From positions 21,774,003 through 21,838,002 of the forward strand of contig OX453285.1 in the NCBI GenBank assembly GCA_949710005.1: a stretch of 64,000 nucleotides of DNA, read 5' to 3'. How positions within the stretch are numbered: the stretch's first letter is position 1; each line of letters starts with the position of its first letter. The position numbers were made by a program, and so were the translations under genes. The notes beneath the pieces are model-generated. The model saw nothing but the letters and a program-made list of their open reading frames with translations. It searched no databases and was not told the origin of the DNA. Shown in pieces: positions 32,182-45,121 of this stretch. Origin of the DNA: Ricordea florida. Its lineage: Eukaryota > Cnidaria > Anthozoa > Corallimorpharia > Ricordeidae.

Positions 32182-33480
32182 TTGGAGCTTGCAGTTGGTG
32201 TCGAAACTGTCTAGTTAGCTATCAACTTTTTTATTAACTTGTACGTGCTGGAAATATATTCTGGAATCAAACCTTGCCGTGTTGTCAACAAGTTCATTGC
32301 GTTTTTTATCTGCAACAGAAAGGTGACGGTTGAGACTGAGTTTTGTCGTTTTGCATGTGTGTAATGTGTTAGGCGTACATTTTATGATGTGGGTCTAATT
32401 AGTGGCAGAAATAAACCAATAAAACATGTGATCATTATCAATAAGTAAATAAGGCAGTGCTCCTAGAGCAAATTGTATATACATTTTGATAACTCTAGAA
32501 ATATAGTTTAGGTTAGTATCTGATATTGCTATTTGAGGTATCCATATAGGTTTTGTGAACATGTTATGAAACTGCGTACTTTCATTGCCGGCCCTATAGC
32601 TAATTTGAAATGTAAAAAAGATATCACTACTAAAAATATCATAGCCATGTTTTCGTCTGCAGTTAAGCATTGGATAATTTTGGTGAAATACCAGAAGACT
32701 TATAGTGTGAGATATTTAACGGTCCTAACCATTTTTATAGACATTGTGGAGTTTGCTGTCTGTGCAACAAAACTTGTATTTACTCTCAGAACAGCATATT
32801 GTTGTGTGCTCCCTCGCAATATTGAAGTAGTTTCAATTTTAACGTTTTTTTTTAACAGTTATTAATTCCTTTTAATGGAGAGTAGCATTTTCTCAGACAC
32901 AACTCCAGTTTTCTTCATCAGTAGTTTGTTTTGGCACCTAAGTTCACGTTTTTGTGATGACTAACTTTTTTATGATGCCAGTACCAAGTAAAACATAGAG
33001 TTGCTTGACAAAGAAAGTAACATCTAAACAAAAGGATGTCTTGGTAAATTGCTAATCCTCAATAAATATCACACAACTAGTAACAGCTGTGAAGACTGAA
33101 CCATGCATAAATGATTGTGCAATCCTTAATTGATGTTTTGCTCAATCTGTTCGACATCACTCAAAATCTTAATTACTTATGTGCAAAGTGAATAGTCAAC
33201 TTTGACAGGATCTTGGCTTTCCTGTCTGGTTGCATGAAGAATGTTTGCATAATGTCTGCAGCAGTTTTACTAGCTCTTAACATTTTGCTAAACAGTGCTC
33301 TATAGCACTTTAAATTCTCTTCCACTGAAATCTCTGCCTTGCACCACTTACATGTAAGGTTTCATCGTTATCAACTCATACTTCATTAAGAATGGTCCAG
33401 CCATGCTGTCTGGTTCTTTGAAAAACAAGGAATGTTGGCAAGTGTATTACCCTAAACAGTTCAGCTACAGCATACACAAG
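32182..33480. other. Non-coding spacer after the C/EBP gene
   Basis: 3' UTR of the bZIP gene, then AT-rich sequence. Short open frames here show no family features or splice support. Confidence 0.4.
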
Positions 33481-33484
33481 GCTT

Positions 33485-33511
33485 TTAACCCTTTCACTCC
33501 CAAGAGTGACT

Positions 33512-33556
<45 letters not shown>

Positions 33557-33625
33557 ATGGAGACCCCTTGGGAGTGAAAGGGTTAAAAACTATCTCCCTT
33601 AACCCTTTCACTCCCAAGAGTGACT

Positions 33626-33670
<45 letters not shown>

Positions 33671-33700
33671 ATGGAGACCCCTTGGGAGTGAAAGGGTTAA
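33485..33700. repeat. Dimeric piggyBac-like MITE
   Basis: Two 94-bp copies (33489-33582 and 33603-33696) each begin CCCTTTCACTCCCAAG, end in the inverse and are flanked by TTAA. They are separated by AAACTATCTCCC. The same pair with the same spacer occurs in reverse at 60220-60436. TTAA and CCC...GGG termini are typical of piggyBac. Confidence 0.85.
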
Positions 33701-33995
33701 GGAAATCTAGCATGTTTCTATTTTAATCAGATGAACCTATTTTAGTCCAAGATATAACTTCACAGCAAAACATTGTCAAAGAGGTCAGTGTATCAGTCAA
33801 ATAAATGAAACCCAAACGATTGAAATAGGTTACATTTATTCTTTAAAAATATATTTTTTTCCATTTCTTTATTGCACAACTCAACAATAATCATTGATGT
33901 TATGTGACAATCTTGTCATTGAGCAGGAAAATGGCCAACTCAGGAGCATGCAGGGTTCAATTGATTTCATTGCATTCAGATCTTCAATTAGTATA

Positions 33996-34145
33996 GGCAA
34001 TCAAATGATTTTGAGTGCAATTTGGAATAAATAGGGACAAGTAAATTTTTCAATGACTTAAAATAAGAATAAGTGAAAATAATTTGCTGTCTTCAAAAAA
34101 CTTATAAATGTTGATTATTCCGAATTGCACTTGGAAATATTTGCC
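33996..34145. repeat. MITE, family shared with 20307-20464
   Basis: GGCAATCAAATGATTTTGAG...TTTGGAATAA at the left and an inverse TTATTCCGAATTGCACTTGG...TTGCC at the right. Confidence 0.6.
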
Positions 34146-35356
34146 AATGTAATTTTCTGCACTTAATTTCAACTTTCTGCTCCATTTTGAATTAATTGAC
34201 TTGTTCTCATCCTGTTGAAATTTGCATGTATATTATAACTACCAAGTATTTAAAACGTTAACAATTAAGGGAAAAGAGCACATCAAGTTGAATAACCTTT
34301 GGTAAAAGAGGGATTTACAGTCACAAAAAAAATAAATTATTGCACATAAACAAATCTTCACCAGATTCTACAAATTTCCCATATTTATTTAAAGTGTTCT
34401 TTACTGAGTGGCCTAACCCTAAGAGTGACTGTAAAGTAATAACACCTACTTGTTGGCTAGTGTTTGTAAACTCTTTTGGTCTTAAAGTGTCCCAGATCAA
34501 CACAGAGCTTTTGCTTATAATAACAAAACACTGTAAAGCAAACTTACAATAAGAATGAAGAAATCTTGGAATCTACTGTTTGTAGAAACGACAACAACCA
34601 CACCTTCATTGGTGCCATGCAGAAAACCATATGTGTTCTAACTGATGATTAAAAGGCAAGAAAATATAATACTCAATTGTTCGATGTTTATCTTGGGTTC
34701 AATTTGAACTCTTGCCCTTTTTTTCTTTTTTCCATGACAATTATGGTAATAAGGATGAAATAATCTACAATATAAGTCAACCAGGTTATCTATGTGGTCA
34801 TGTACCCAATAAACAATGCTAACTTGTTGTGATGTACCAACTGTCTAAACATGACAAACTATAAATTTATCTAACTGCAAATTCTTCAAATAAATTTAAA
34901 TATTACATGCAAAGGACATACTTCACGTTGGTCACATGAAAACTGTAAGTTTTGACAGCTAAACCTGATCTAACATTTTTTTATAATTTTTTAAGGTTTT
35001 ATGGTTTATATTTACTTCTTAAACTGTAACTTTTTCCTTTCCTGAATGCTACATACATATAATTACATTTCGCAAAAGTTTAGGTAGGATGTTTATGTAC
35101 TCTAGATACATATTACAACAAACATCTTTGTTCCCTTGTATCCCTTTTTCGTTTTGACTAAACAAGGGAAACTTATCTGTAAGTATTATCCAATGCTACC
35201 CCACTACAGGCACGACAAACCAACAGATTTATAGCCCTATAAAATTACATTGCTTGCTTTTTACGGCACATCAAGCCATTTTGAATTTGTAACTATATTT
35301 ACAGCTGGATTTTGAATTAATTTACAAAACAAATTAGTGACAATGATTGTAGTATT
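34146..35356. other. Non-coding spacer, 3' side of FAM72
   Basis: AT-rich; probably includes the FAM72 3' UTR next to 35357. No gene or clear repeat seen. Confidence 0.4.
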
Positions 35357-37978
<2,622 letters not shown>

Positions 37979-38534
37979 TTCTGAAGACTCTCTATGGCAA
38001 GAAACGGTTTCGTTCGCTAGAAAACTGAGGAAAGCTCTCGAATATATGACACGACGCACTACTGGTAACACAAAAATGGCCGTTTTGCAGAAACAGCCTT
38101 CTTGTTATTCGAGATAATGTGCTGTGATTGGCTGTTGCTTGGTTACCTTTACGCCTTTCTGGCTCTTTAAAGTCTTTTACAAAAAAGATGACATTTCGTA
38201 ACAATTACTTTGCATACTTGTTACTGAATTGTTCTCGAACAATTGAATAAACACAAATCTGTCATAAAAAGCTTAACTTTACCTCTGGACTGAAAATATG
38301 AGCAAACTAAAAATGGCTTATTTAGCTGAAATTAGGTAATAAAAAAGTCCTGTTAGAGTAGATTAAATTTTTCAGCTCAATTTCATGTTAAAAGGAAGTG
38401 GAGTCTTGAGGAAGAAGGGACGGTAAAACGAGGCAGCAAGAAGATGAATAAATTTCTGTGTCTTCATTCAAGAACTGTGTCATTTCTGGTTTTCATTTTT
38501 CCCTTTTTCTCCGACATTTTATCCCATTCGTCTT

Positions 38535-38782
38535 AGTAGTGTATTACAGTAAAAATTGAACGAATTTACTTTTTTTATTGAAACCCGACTTTACTTTTTT
38601 TATTTAACTTTTTACAAAATTTTGAAAAACGAATTTACTTTTTTTTATTGAAACCCGACTTTACTTTTTATTAACTTTTTCAAAATTTTGAAAAAAAAAA
38701 TGATTTTACTTTTTATTTAAATTTTACAAAAAACGAAAAATGTGGTTTAAAGATTTGTAAAATTTTATTAAACATGGAACAA
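38535..38782. repeat. Left terminal inverted repeat of copy 2
   Basis: It contains the alternating words GAATTTACTTTTT and GACTTTACTTTTT in tandem units of about 70 bp, then a TTTAAAG box (38746-38752), and runs to the ATG-GAA-CAA codons of the Cys-repeat gene. The right repeat (53685-53935) ends at the same three codons of the polymerase gene. Confidence 0.9.
38746..38752 (+). promoter_or_regulatory. TTTAAAG box in left terminal repeat
   Basis: It lies 21 nt before the ATG of the Cys-repeat gene, within GGTTTAAAGATTTGTAAAAT. An almost identical sequence precedes the polymerase gene at the other end (53715-53721, minus). Confidence 0.55.
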
Positions 38783-39271
38783 GTGGATGATTTACTTTTT
38801 CACCAATTAAAAAATATTGCAAAAGAGTTGAAAATTAAAGGGAGAACAAAAATGAATAAAAAAAATTTAATTAAAAGCATTAAAAATTTTTCAGAGGAGG
38901 AAATCATTAACGAAATTAAAAAAGACGCTATTAATAATAAATATTATTGTATCCATAAAAAGTGTAAATATTTTTGTAAAGAGTGTTGCGGGTCGCAATT
39001 ATGTATTCACAAAAAAATTAAATATTGTTGTAAAGAATGTAAAGGATCAAAATTTTGTAAACACAGCATACAAAAAACACACTGTAAAGAGTGTGGAGGA
39101 TCCCAATTATGTATACACAACAGACAGAAAACACATTGTAAAGAGTGTGGAGGATCCCAAATATGTATACACAAAAGGCAGAAGGCATATTGTAAAGAAT
39201 GTGGAGGGGCACAAATATGCGAGCACGGTAAACAAAAACAAAAGTGTAAAGAATGTGGAGGAGTACGGTAA
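38774..39271 (+). CDS. P165, SAP-like N-terminus plus six Cys/His repeats
   Basis: The 165-aa basic protein starts MEQ and has a SAP/Rho-N-like helical module (about residues 8-36, LKNIAKELKIKG...MNKKNLIKSIK) resembling the start of the DNA polymerase. Six tandem units of about 18 residues then follow from residue 57 to the end, each of the form CIHxxxKxxCKECGGSQ, that is C-x-H-x6-C-x2-C, suited to zinc binding. I know similar repeats from giant viruses and some algae; function there is unknown. DNA or RNA binding is a reasonable inference. It is first at the left end, reading inward from a promoter in the terminal repeat. The copy 1 equivalent is outside the window. Confidence 0.8.
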   Translation: MEQVDDLLFHQLKNIAKELKIKGRTKMNKKNLIKSIKNFSEEEIINEIKKDAINNKYYCIHKKCKYFCKECCGSQLCIHKKIKYCCKECKGSKFCKHSIQKTHCKECGGSQLCIHNRQKTHCKECGGSQICIHKRQKAYCKECGGAQICEHGKQKQKCKECGGVR

Positions 39272-39337
39272 GGAATGTAGAATTAAATAAAAAAAAAATG
39301 AATTATAGTTTAAAGATATAAATATAAAATAAAAAAA

Positions 39338-39898
39338 ATGGTGAGAACTAAAATTTTAGAGAGTTACTATAATGATGAAAAAATGAATTTCTGCGATTTT
39401 ATAAAGTCAATTAAAGAAGATTTGTTAAAAAACATATCAGAAAATCGCGAGTTTATTGATTATTATCATTATGTTGAAGATGAAGATGAAGATCCCTATG
39501 GTTATCTTGATAAATATGATAATAAGTTTATGAAATTTGAAATTACTTATTCTAATTATTATGAAGAAGATTATGATATTATTTATTATGGCGGCCGGTG
39601 GATTATTTTTAAATCTGGTATAAATTTTGATATTGATGGAATGGATGTTGATAATTTTGTAAAATCAGCATTAAATTGTTCTAATGAAAGGTTGAAAGAT
39701 TATGTTGATGGGGATAAAGGACCATTTAGTTATTGTTTTGATAAATATTATGATGATTGTTTTGAATATTTTGATTGTTGGGGGGAATCATATTCAAAAA
39801 AGAAGTGTAATATTAATAATTTCGATGAAAAGTTTTTTATTAAAGAACTGGATTTTATTATATACTTAAATCAAGAAAAAAATAAACAGCATAAATAA
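39338..39898 (+). CDS. P186, acidic Tyr/Asp-rich protein
   Basis: This 186-aa protein is unrecognised, very rich in Asp, Glu, Tyr and Asn (for example YYHYVEDEDEDPYGYLD), with no membrane segment and several Cys in the last third (CFDKYYDDCFEYFDC). It follows P165 on the same strand with its own TTTAAAG box (39309-39315), 22 nt before the ATG. It converges with the minus-strand minor capsid gene about 110 bp downstream. Small acidic proteins can act as DNA mimics or regulators, but nothing here proves that. Confidence 0.7.
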   Translation: MVRTKILESYYNDEKMNFCDFIKSIKEDLLKNISENREFIDYYHYVEDEDEDPYGYLDKYDNKFMKFEITYSNYYEEDYDIIYYGGRWIIFKSGINFDIDGMDVDNFVKSALNCSNERLKDYVDGDKGPFSYCFDKYYDDCFEYFDCWGESYSKKKCNINNFDEKFFIKELDFIIYLNQEKNKQHK

Positions 39899-40009
39899 AG
39901 AATTAATGGAAGCAGAGTGGGATTGGTGTCTTGATTTTGAAGAAAAGATGGAGTATTGATTAGAAATAATTATGTTATATAACCTAATAATGGTTACATA
40001 ACAAAAAAT

Positions 40010-40645
40010 TTAACTAAATCTTAAACTAAAAGTTATGGGAGAACCCTTAAGATCAAGTTTTTTCCATTCAACATCTAAGATGCTTAAATCAAAGTGATTT
40101 ATTACACTATCATATTTTCGAACTGGAATTGTTGGATAATCCTTTGAGGGAATGTTTGCAAGTAGGGTTGATGGTGAGAGTTTTACAAGTTCTCCATATT
40201 TGGTTTTATTAATATATGAAGACTTATTATCTACTATACTACACATAAGTCTCAGCGGTTCCTTAATCTGTATATTTAAGGGGTATAATTTACCTGGATT
40301 TATAACTTCGGGTATGCCCAAACCAATCGCCAGCCCTCTCGAAAGTTTAATGTTGGATTTCTTATTTGAATATAGATAGTCAACAGTATCAGTTTCAATT
40401 ATTGTTATCTTTTCCCTATCAGTATCTATTAGAAAGAAAGATTGAATATCACGCAATGAATATGTACCGGGTTGTATTATTATTATAGGCTGATTCTCAA
40501 AATGAAACAATACCTGCTGTTCCTTGAAATTAATCAATCTTTTAGTTTTTATATTGCAATCCAGAAGCTGTATCCCCCGAAGATTTTTTAGAGGAGGATC
40601 TAAATAAATTCTAGTTTCTGAATCGTACATTGTAATGCTTAACAT
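40010..40645 (-). CDS. Probable minor capsid (penton-like) protein
   Basis: Complete 211-aa version of the gene cut at base 1. It begins MLSITMYDSETRIYLDPP and is mainly beta-strand-like, with a hydrophobic QPIIIIQPGTYSLRDI segment and the end PITFSLRFS. The size suits a single jelly-roll vertex protein. A TTTAAAG box is at 40667-40673 (plus strand). Alternative: another beta-rich virion protein such as a fibre base. Confidence 0.6.
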   Translation of the reverse strand: MLSITMYDSETRIYLDPPLKNLRGIQLLDCNIKTKRLINFKEQQVLFHFENQPIIIIQPGTYSLRDIQSFFLIDTDREKITIIETDTVDYLYSNKKSNIKLSRGLAIGLGIPEVINPGKLYPLNIQIKEPLRLMCSIVDNKSSYINKTKYGELVKLSPSTLLANIPSKDYPTIPVRKYDSVINHFDLSILDVEWKKLDLKGSPITFSLRFS

Positions 40646-40676
40646 TTTTCCGCGTAGAGGTTAGGGCTTTAAAACA

Positions 40677-42224
40677 TTAACGAAATAGGAACCAAGCTAA
40701 CCCACCAACAAAAACCATAAATACTATCAGATTATCTTCATGTTCCGACCTAAGGGAGTGTTTATTTTCTGGTTTAATTATATCTGTTTGTGTTTCTTTT
40801 GTCATTATAGGTTTTGGTTTTGTTTCGGGTTTATGAGGTAAAGAAACCTTTGAATATCCTAAATTATGGTTTATTCCAACAGTTTTTGTTTCGGTATTTA
40901 ATGTATTATTTACCCCAAAATTCATATCCTCTGTAGCTTTAACCAACTTGTTATTATACCCAACTACGCTCTCTGTATTGAAAATCATATTACTTGGCAT
41001 CAACCAAACGCCTGGAGCGATTGCCAAATCAAGCCGTAATTTAGTTTCCTGAACAGATTGTTGGTAATTTTGAATAGATTTAGAAATATCATTTTCTATA
41101 ACGCTACTTTCAAATAAGGCCAAGAATTCTTGTTGTGTTTCAATCGCCCCACCTCCATTACCATAAATCGAGTTTCTAGTATTAACTTGTGCCCCCAATA
41201 TGCAGTAAACAAAAGCTTCGGCGGATCTATTTAATCTACCGAGTCCAGCTTTAGTTAGCCCCCGGCCGCTTGTTGGGATAAACCAAGCATATCGAAAATC
41301 CCCAAAGTCGTCGTTACGGATAAATGATATTAAATTTCCATCTTGTTTCTTACCACCGTCATCAGCAAATTTGCCACCTTCACCGGGCCATTGATTTGCT
41401 TCAACATCATAATTTCTTACAATGTGCACATTTTGATATCCTCCACCTCTTCCATGATATCCTGCGCCGTAATCAAGGAATATATCACCCAACCCGTTGT
41501 TTCTTCCACCTTTCCATCTAAAGTCAGAATTATTACTAACACCAAATTCTGCGCACAACCGTTGATATGCAACTTTACTATAAGGATTATTATTTATCAC
41601 AAAAGGTTGTTCATCGGGTAAAGGTAGTTTCATTTCATACAATATTCTTCTTATTGTGAAATACACATGAAACTTTATAAAACTACTCACTACTTTGGGA
41701 TAATTTAGATTTTCAAAGGGACTTATACCGCATCCAGATGTTGCGCACCATACCGCAAAGTTAAGTTGCTGGGGCCAATAATTCATATCAGGGGCATTCA
41801 ACCATTTTTTACTTTGCTTTCCAAATTTGAATGTTACAACTTGAGATGTAAATATGTTTCTCATCTTTGCGACAAATTTCTTCGTATTTGAAACGTATAT
41901 ATCTAGAAAGGTTAGCATTTTTGTTAAATCAGTTGTAAAGTCATCAAAATTAACAGCTGGTATTGGATAAGATTGATTGGTTATGTTTAAACTATTTGGA
42001 AAAGAACCCACTTTAATACTTTCCAATCCCAAATCTTGCCATAATAATGTTTTCAAATTAGTAGAAAGATCATCAGTCCAGGTTTTTCCAGTAGGATCAT
42101 CATTTGACATAACAGTCATACCATTAACTTTCCATTTAATGTATCCGCCATATAAATCATTCACAAATGTAAATTTATCAAGATTGGCGTTTGGGTATCT
42201 GGTTTTGAAATCGTCTAATAACAT
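40677..42224 (-). CDS. P515, structural-type protein with C-terminal membrane anchor
   Basis: Copy 2 homologue of P517 with the same layout: a Gly/Asn-rich middle, a Lys/Pro-rich linker and a single C-terminal membrane segment. It differs in the stretch around residues 55-72 and by a two-residue deletion near 470. A TCTAAAG box is at 42254-42260 (plus strand). The intergenic space to P213 is only about 130 bp and represents the uninterrupted form of the site that holds the CACTA-like element in copy 1. Confidence 0.8.
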   Translation of the reverse strand: MLLDDFKTRYPNANLDKFTFVNDLYGGYIKWKVNGMTVMSNDDPTGKTWTDDLSTNLKTLLWQDLGLESIKVGSFPNSLNITNQSYPIPAVNFDDFTTDLTKMLTFLDIYVSNTKKFVAKMRNIFTSQVVTFKFGKQSKKWLNAPDMNYWPQQLNFAVWCATSGCGISPFENLNYPKVVSSFIKFHVYFTIRRILYEMKLPLPDEQPFVINNNPYSKVAYQRLCAEFGVSNNSDFRWKGGRNNGLGDIFLDYGAGYHGRGGGYQNVHIVRNYDVEANQWPGEGGKFADDGGKKQDGNLISFIRNDDFGDFRYAWFIPTSGRGLTKAGLGRLNRSAEAFVYCILGAQVNTRNSIYGNGGGAIETQQEFLALFESSVIENDISKSIQNYQQSVQETKLRLDLAIAPGVWLMPSNMIFNTESVVGYNNKLVKATEDMNFGVNNTLNTETKTVGINHNLGYSKVSLPHKPETKPKPIMTKETQTDIIKPENKHSLRSEHEDNLIVFMVFVGGLAWFLFR

Positions 42225-42358
42225 CTTATTCTTTTGTGTTTCAGATAATCCGATCTTTAGATTAAGAATAAGATGTAAAGTATTAATATTCTATTCACTA
42301 GTATTTCTAACACCTGCAAAGCAATTACAACCCACTTCTGTTCTCTCGTATGAAATTT

Positions 42359-43000
42359 TTAATGCTCTTTCCCTCCGGTTAATTCTTTTAATAGATCTTC
42401 GCGAACTTCTCTTCTTATCTGATTCATATTTAAGTTTTTTTCTGTATCTTTACGAGTTTTTTGTCGTATTTCTTGTTTTAGTTTTTCAAACTTGTCCACC
42501 TCTGATAAAATTAGAGAAAATTCTTGGTCAGATATAGAGTTATCTTTCAGGGCTTTTGAAACCAAGTCGTGAATGGTATTTACTTTTGCTTTTGCTAGAG
42601 AAACGGTTTGTTCATGTTTACTAACTTTATGTGAAAGTCTTTTAGAAGCAGCACCAAAACCAACCGATATTGCCCCACAAACACCTCCCACCGCCCCTAA
42701 TGGTATACCGACAACAGCACCAAAACCAGTAAGGGAAGTTCCAAGTCCACTTGCAGATAGAATAACTGAAAACACCCCACTACAAACACTTATTTTTGTA
42801 AATATACCTCTTGCTCTATTGTATTTTTTCCTTACATCCTCATAATGTTTAATTTCCTTCTCAAGATTTTGTAGTACTTCGCATGATTTTTGTAGTCTGA
42901 AATTACTCGGCTGAAAGGAGGAACTAGGTAATTGTGGATAAATAGAGCTTCCGCTTTGCTCAGGACCGGCTACGCCGTAAATTCTACTGTAGTCATCCAT
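42359..43000 (-). CDS. P213, small membrane-active protein
   Basis: Homologue of P216 with the same hydrophobic Gly/Ala/Val block (about 66-115) and charged C-terminal half ending KELTGGKEH. The N-terminal linker differs by short insertions and deletions. A TCTAAAG box is at 43028-43034 (plus strand); between it and P433 is a GC-rich palindromic patch (43035-43060) that is quite different from copy 1. Confidence 0.75.
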   Translation of the reverse strand: MDDYSRIYGVAGPEQSGSSIYPQLPSSSFQPSNFRLQKSCEVLQNLEKEIKHYEDVRKKYNRARGIFTKISVCSGVFSVILSASGLGTSLTGFGAVVGIPLGAVGGVCGAISVGFGAASKRLSHKVSKHEQTVSLAKAKVNTIHDLVSKALKDNSISDQEFSLILSEVDKFEKLKQEIRQKTRKDTEKNLNMNQIRREVREDLLKELTGGKEH

Positions 43001-43067
43001 ATTGTATTTTACTGATCAACATGATACCTTTAGACCGGCTTTGCCGCCCAGCTACGCCGAAATTTTG

Positions 43068-44369
43068 TTAATTTCTATTCTTTTTAAACCTTTCCACAAA
43101 ATATATAACCACAGCCATTATTAAAAGCCAAGCATTCTTACCTAAAAAACCAATAACCTGACCCGCTGTTTTGAAAAGAAAGCTTACAATCGCTCCAACC
43201 ATTCCTGGTAATATTTCACCTAGTTTTTTACCAATAGCTTTCAACCCATTACCAACACCTTTTCCTAATGTGGATAAGCCTCTAGAAAGATTAGAAACTA
43301 TAACACCAATAACCATGCACCCTACAGCACTTACAACTGCAAATACTGTAAAACCATACTTTTTGAATATAGCCTTAACACGTTCTCGTAATGGAAGATT
43401 TCTAAGTATTTCTTCATTTTGTCTTTCAATCTCAGCTATTTGTTCTTGGTTGTAAATAATACTATTTCTTGCTAGTTCTCTAAAATTATCAATTTCGGCT
43501 TGTAATCTTTCATTACTACGTTCTAAAATTGTTAGATTTGACTTACCCCTCTTATACTTATCTATTTCATCTTTGTATTGCTTTGATTTACTTCTAAGAT
43601 TATCAATCTGTGTTTTAGTTAACAGCTTATGTTTATCAGACGCATCTAAATAGCTTTCTAATTTTGCAATTTTGGTTTGTTGCTTTTCAATCATAGATTC
43701 TAACTCTTTTATTTTATTTTTATCATCTTGTTCAATCTCATTTTCACCTATTTGTAAATCTTGTTTTAACTTATCTATTTCATTTTTTAAAGCCATAACT
43801 TCTTCATTTTTTGTACTCAAATCAGCAATTAATTTATAATTTTTTTCAAGCATGCTTTCATAATCAACACCCAGAGCTTTTATGATTGTATCAGTAAGTT
43901 CACCATTCAATTTGTTTCCTTTGAATAATGAGTAAGTTTTTGCCCCTTTCCTACTCAATTTTACTTTTAATTCTCCATATTCATCATACCAATGTAAAAA
44001 AATAGAAGTATCTGCATCAGGAAAATATGATTTAATCGCATCTCCAGATTCATCTTGATTTTTTTCACGTTCTCTAAAAATAGTTTTTGCTGATTTAGGT
44101 ATAGCACCCTCATTATCATAATTTCTACCTCCAAAAGATGTTTCTACCACATCGTCATTGGGGTTAATTAACCTAGATGTGGATGATATTGGATCCATTT
44201 CCATATTTTCTCTATCAAAATCACCATTATCTTTTGGTTCATTTAGTTCAGTTGGATCTAAATATTGCCTTGGAGGAGGAGTGCCCGGCCGCCGGTTGGG
44301 GGGTCTACCCGGGGGAGGACTATCATCGGGTTCTTTTGGTATATCATCTAATGGTAAATATTCTGCCAT
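43068..44369 (-). CDS. P433, coiled-coil protein with C-terminal membrane segments
   Basis: Homologue of P429. The C-terminal third, from about residue 315 (IIYNQEQIAEIERQNEEIL) through the membrane segments, is nearly identical. The N-terminal part is different: a Pro/Arg-rich start (about 15-35), a distinct globular section and a different coiled-coil sequence. The motif NYDNEGAIPK (83-92) is retained. A TCTAAAG box is at 44395-44401 (plus strand). Confidence 0.75.
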   Translation of the reverse strand: MAEYLPLDDIPKEPDDSPPPGRPPNRRPGTPPPRQYLDPTELNEPKDNGDFDRENMEMDPISSTSRLINPNDDVVETSFGGRNYDNEGAIPKSAKTIFREREKNQDESGDAIKSYFPDADTSIFLHWYDEYGELKVKLSRKGAKTYSLFKGNKLNGELTDTIIKALGVDYESMLEKNYKLIADLSTKNEEVMALKNEIDKLKQDLQIGENEIEQDDKNKIKELESMIEKQQTKIAKLESYLDASDKHKLLTKTQIDNLRSKSKQYKDEIDKYKRGKSNLTILERSNERLQAEIDNFRELARNSIIYNQEQIAEIERQNEEILRNLPLRERVKAIFKKYGFTVFAVVSAVGCMVIGVIVSNLSRGLSTLGKGVGNGLKAIGKKLGEILPGMVGAIVSFLFKTAGQVIGFLGKNAWLLIMAVVIYFVERFKKNRN

Positions 44370-44438
44370 GATTTTTTACTCGTCAGTAAGAAATCTTTAG
44401 ATCTAAAGTTATTTTGAAATTATAAAATACTGGAAGCC

Positions 44439-44837
44439 TTATAATAATTTACTAGCAGCATACCCCAATGCCAACATTCCACCTCCAACATATAAAATTT
44501 CCCCAGTTTTTTGATTATCGCTTGGCCTGTAATAATCCGCAAATTTTGGTTCGTTCATTTCAGCGTACAATTCTAAAGCTTCATTTGTTTTTGAAATATT
44601 TTTTGAAGCTTGATATTTTTCATCTTTTTTCTTCATTTCCCAATCGATTAATTTCTGTCTTTTTTCCTGATATTCTGCATAATCTTTTTGATATTTTTCT
44701 AGTGCTTTATCGTGTCGTATTTTTTCTGTATCGGAGGCTCCACCGCCACCAGATAGATATTTTGCAAGATATGATCCGCCAACAAAGGCAGTTGCATTTA
44801 ATACAGCCCCTCCCAACATCATTGCTATTGTTGCCAT
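44439..44837 (-). CDS. P132, small two-segment membrane protein
   Basis: Same length and layout as the copy 1 protein, with changes mainly at residues 80-120. The ATG is again 2 nt after the P72 stop, with no box of its own. Confidence 0.72.
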   Translation of the reverse strand: MATIAMMLGGAVLNATAFVGGSYLAKYLSGGGGASDTEKIRHDKALEKYQKDYAEYQEKRQKLIDWEMKKKDEKYQASKNISKTNEALELYAEMNEPKFADYYRPSDNQKTGEILYVGGGMLALGYAASKLL

Positions 44838-44839
44838 AA

Positions 44840-45058
44840 TTATTTTGGTAAAATATTTTGATCCTCTAAATATGTTTTTAGGTACATACTACCCGACAGT
44901 ACAACGACCCACTTGGCATAATTTGTAACACTCGAGGATGGATCGTTCATAAATGATTCTTTCATCATCTTTTTAGCTACATAACCAACTCCAGCTGCTA
45001 ATCCGATAAGTACTGCTGAATCAGTAACGGTTTTCACAAGTTTGTTTTCGTTTGACAT
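44840..45058 (-). CDS. P72, very small membrane protein
   Basis: All 72 residues are identical to the copy 1 protein, while bases differ at several codon third positions. Two hydrophobic stretches. A TCTAAAG box is at 45085-45091 (plus strand). First gene of a pair with P132. Confidence 0.75.
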   Translation of the reverse strand: MSNENKLVKTVTDSAVLIGLAAGVGYVAKKMMKESFMNDPSSSVTNYAKWVVVLSGSMYLKTYLEDQNILPK

Positions 45059-45121
45059 AATTTTTTACTACACCAGTAAGAAATCTTTAGATAACTTTAT
45101 GTAGTAAAAAATAATTTATAA

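Noticed and set aside
37979-38071. Longer FAM72 N-terminus
   Set aside because: The frame is open to an upstream ATG, but the family starts shortly before the CKFC motif, so the inner ATG is preferred.
39906-39959. 17-codon mini-frame between P186 and the minor capsid gene
   Set aside because: Too short, no TTTAAAG box, and it could be chance in the convergent spacer.
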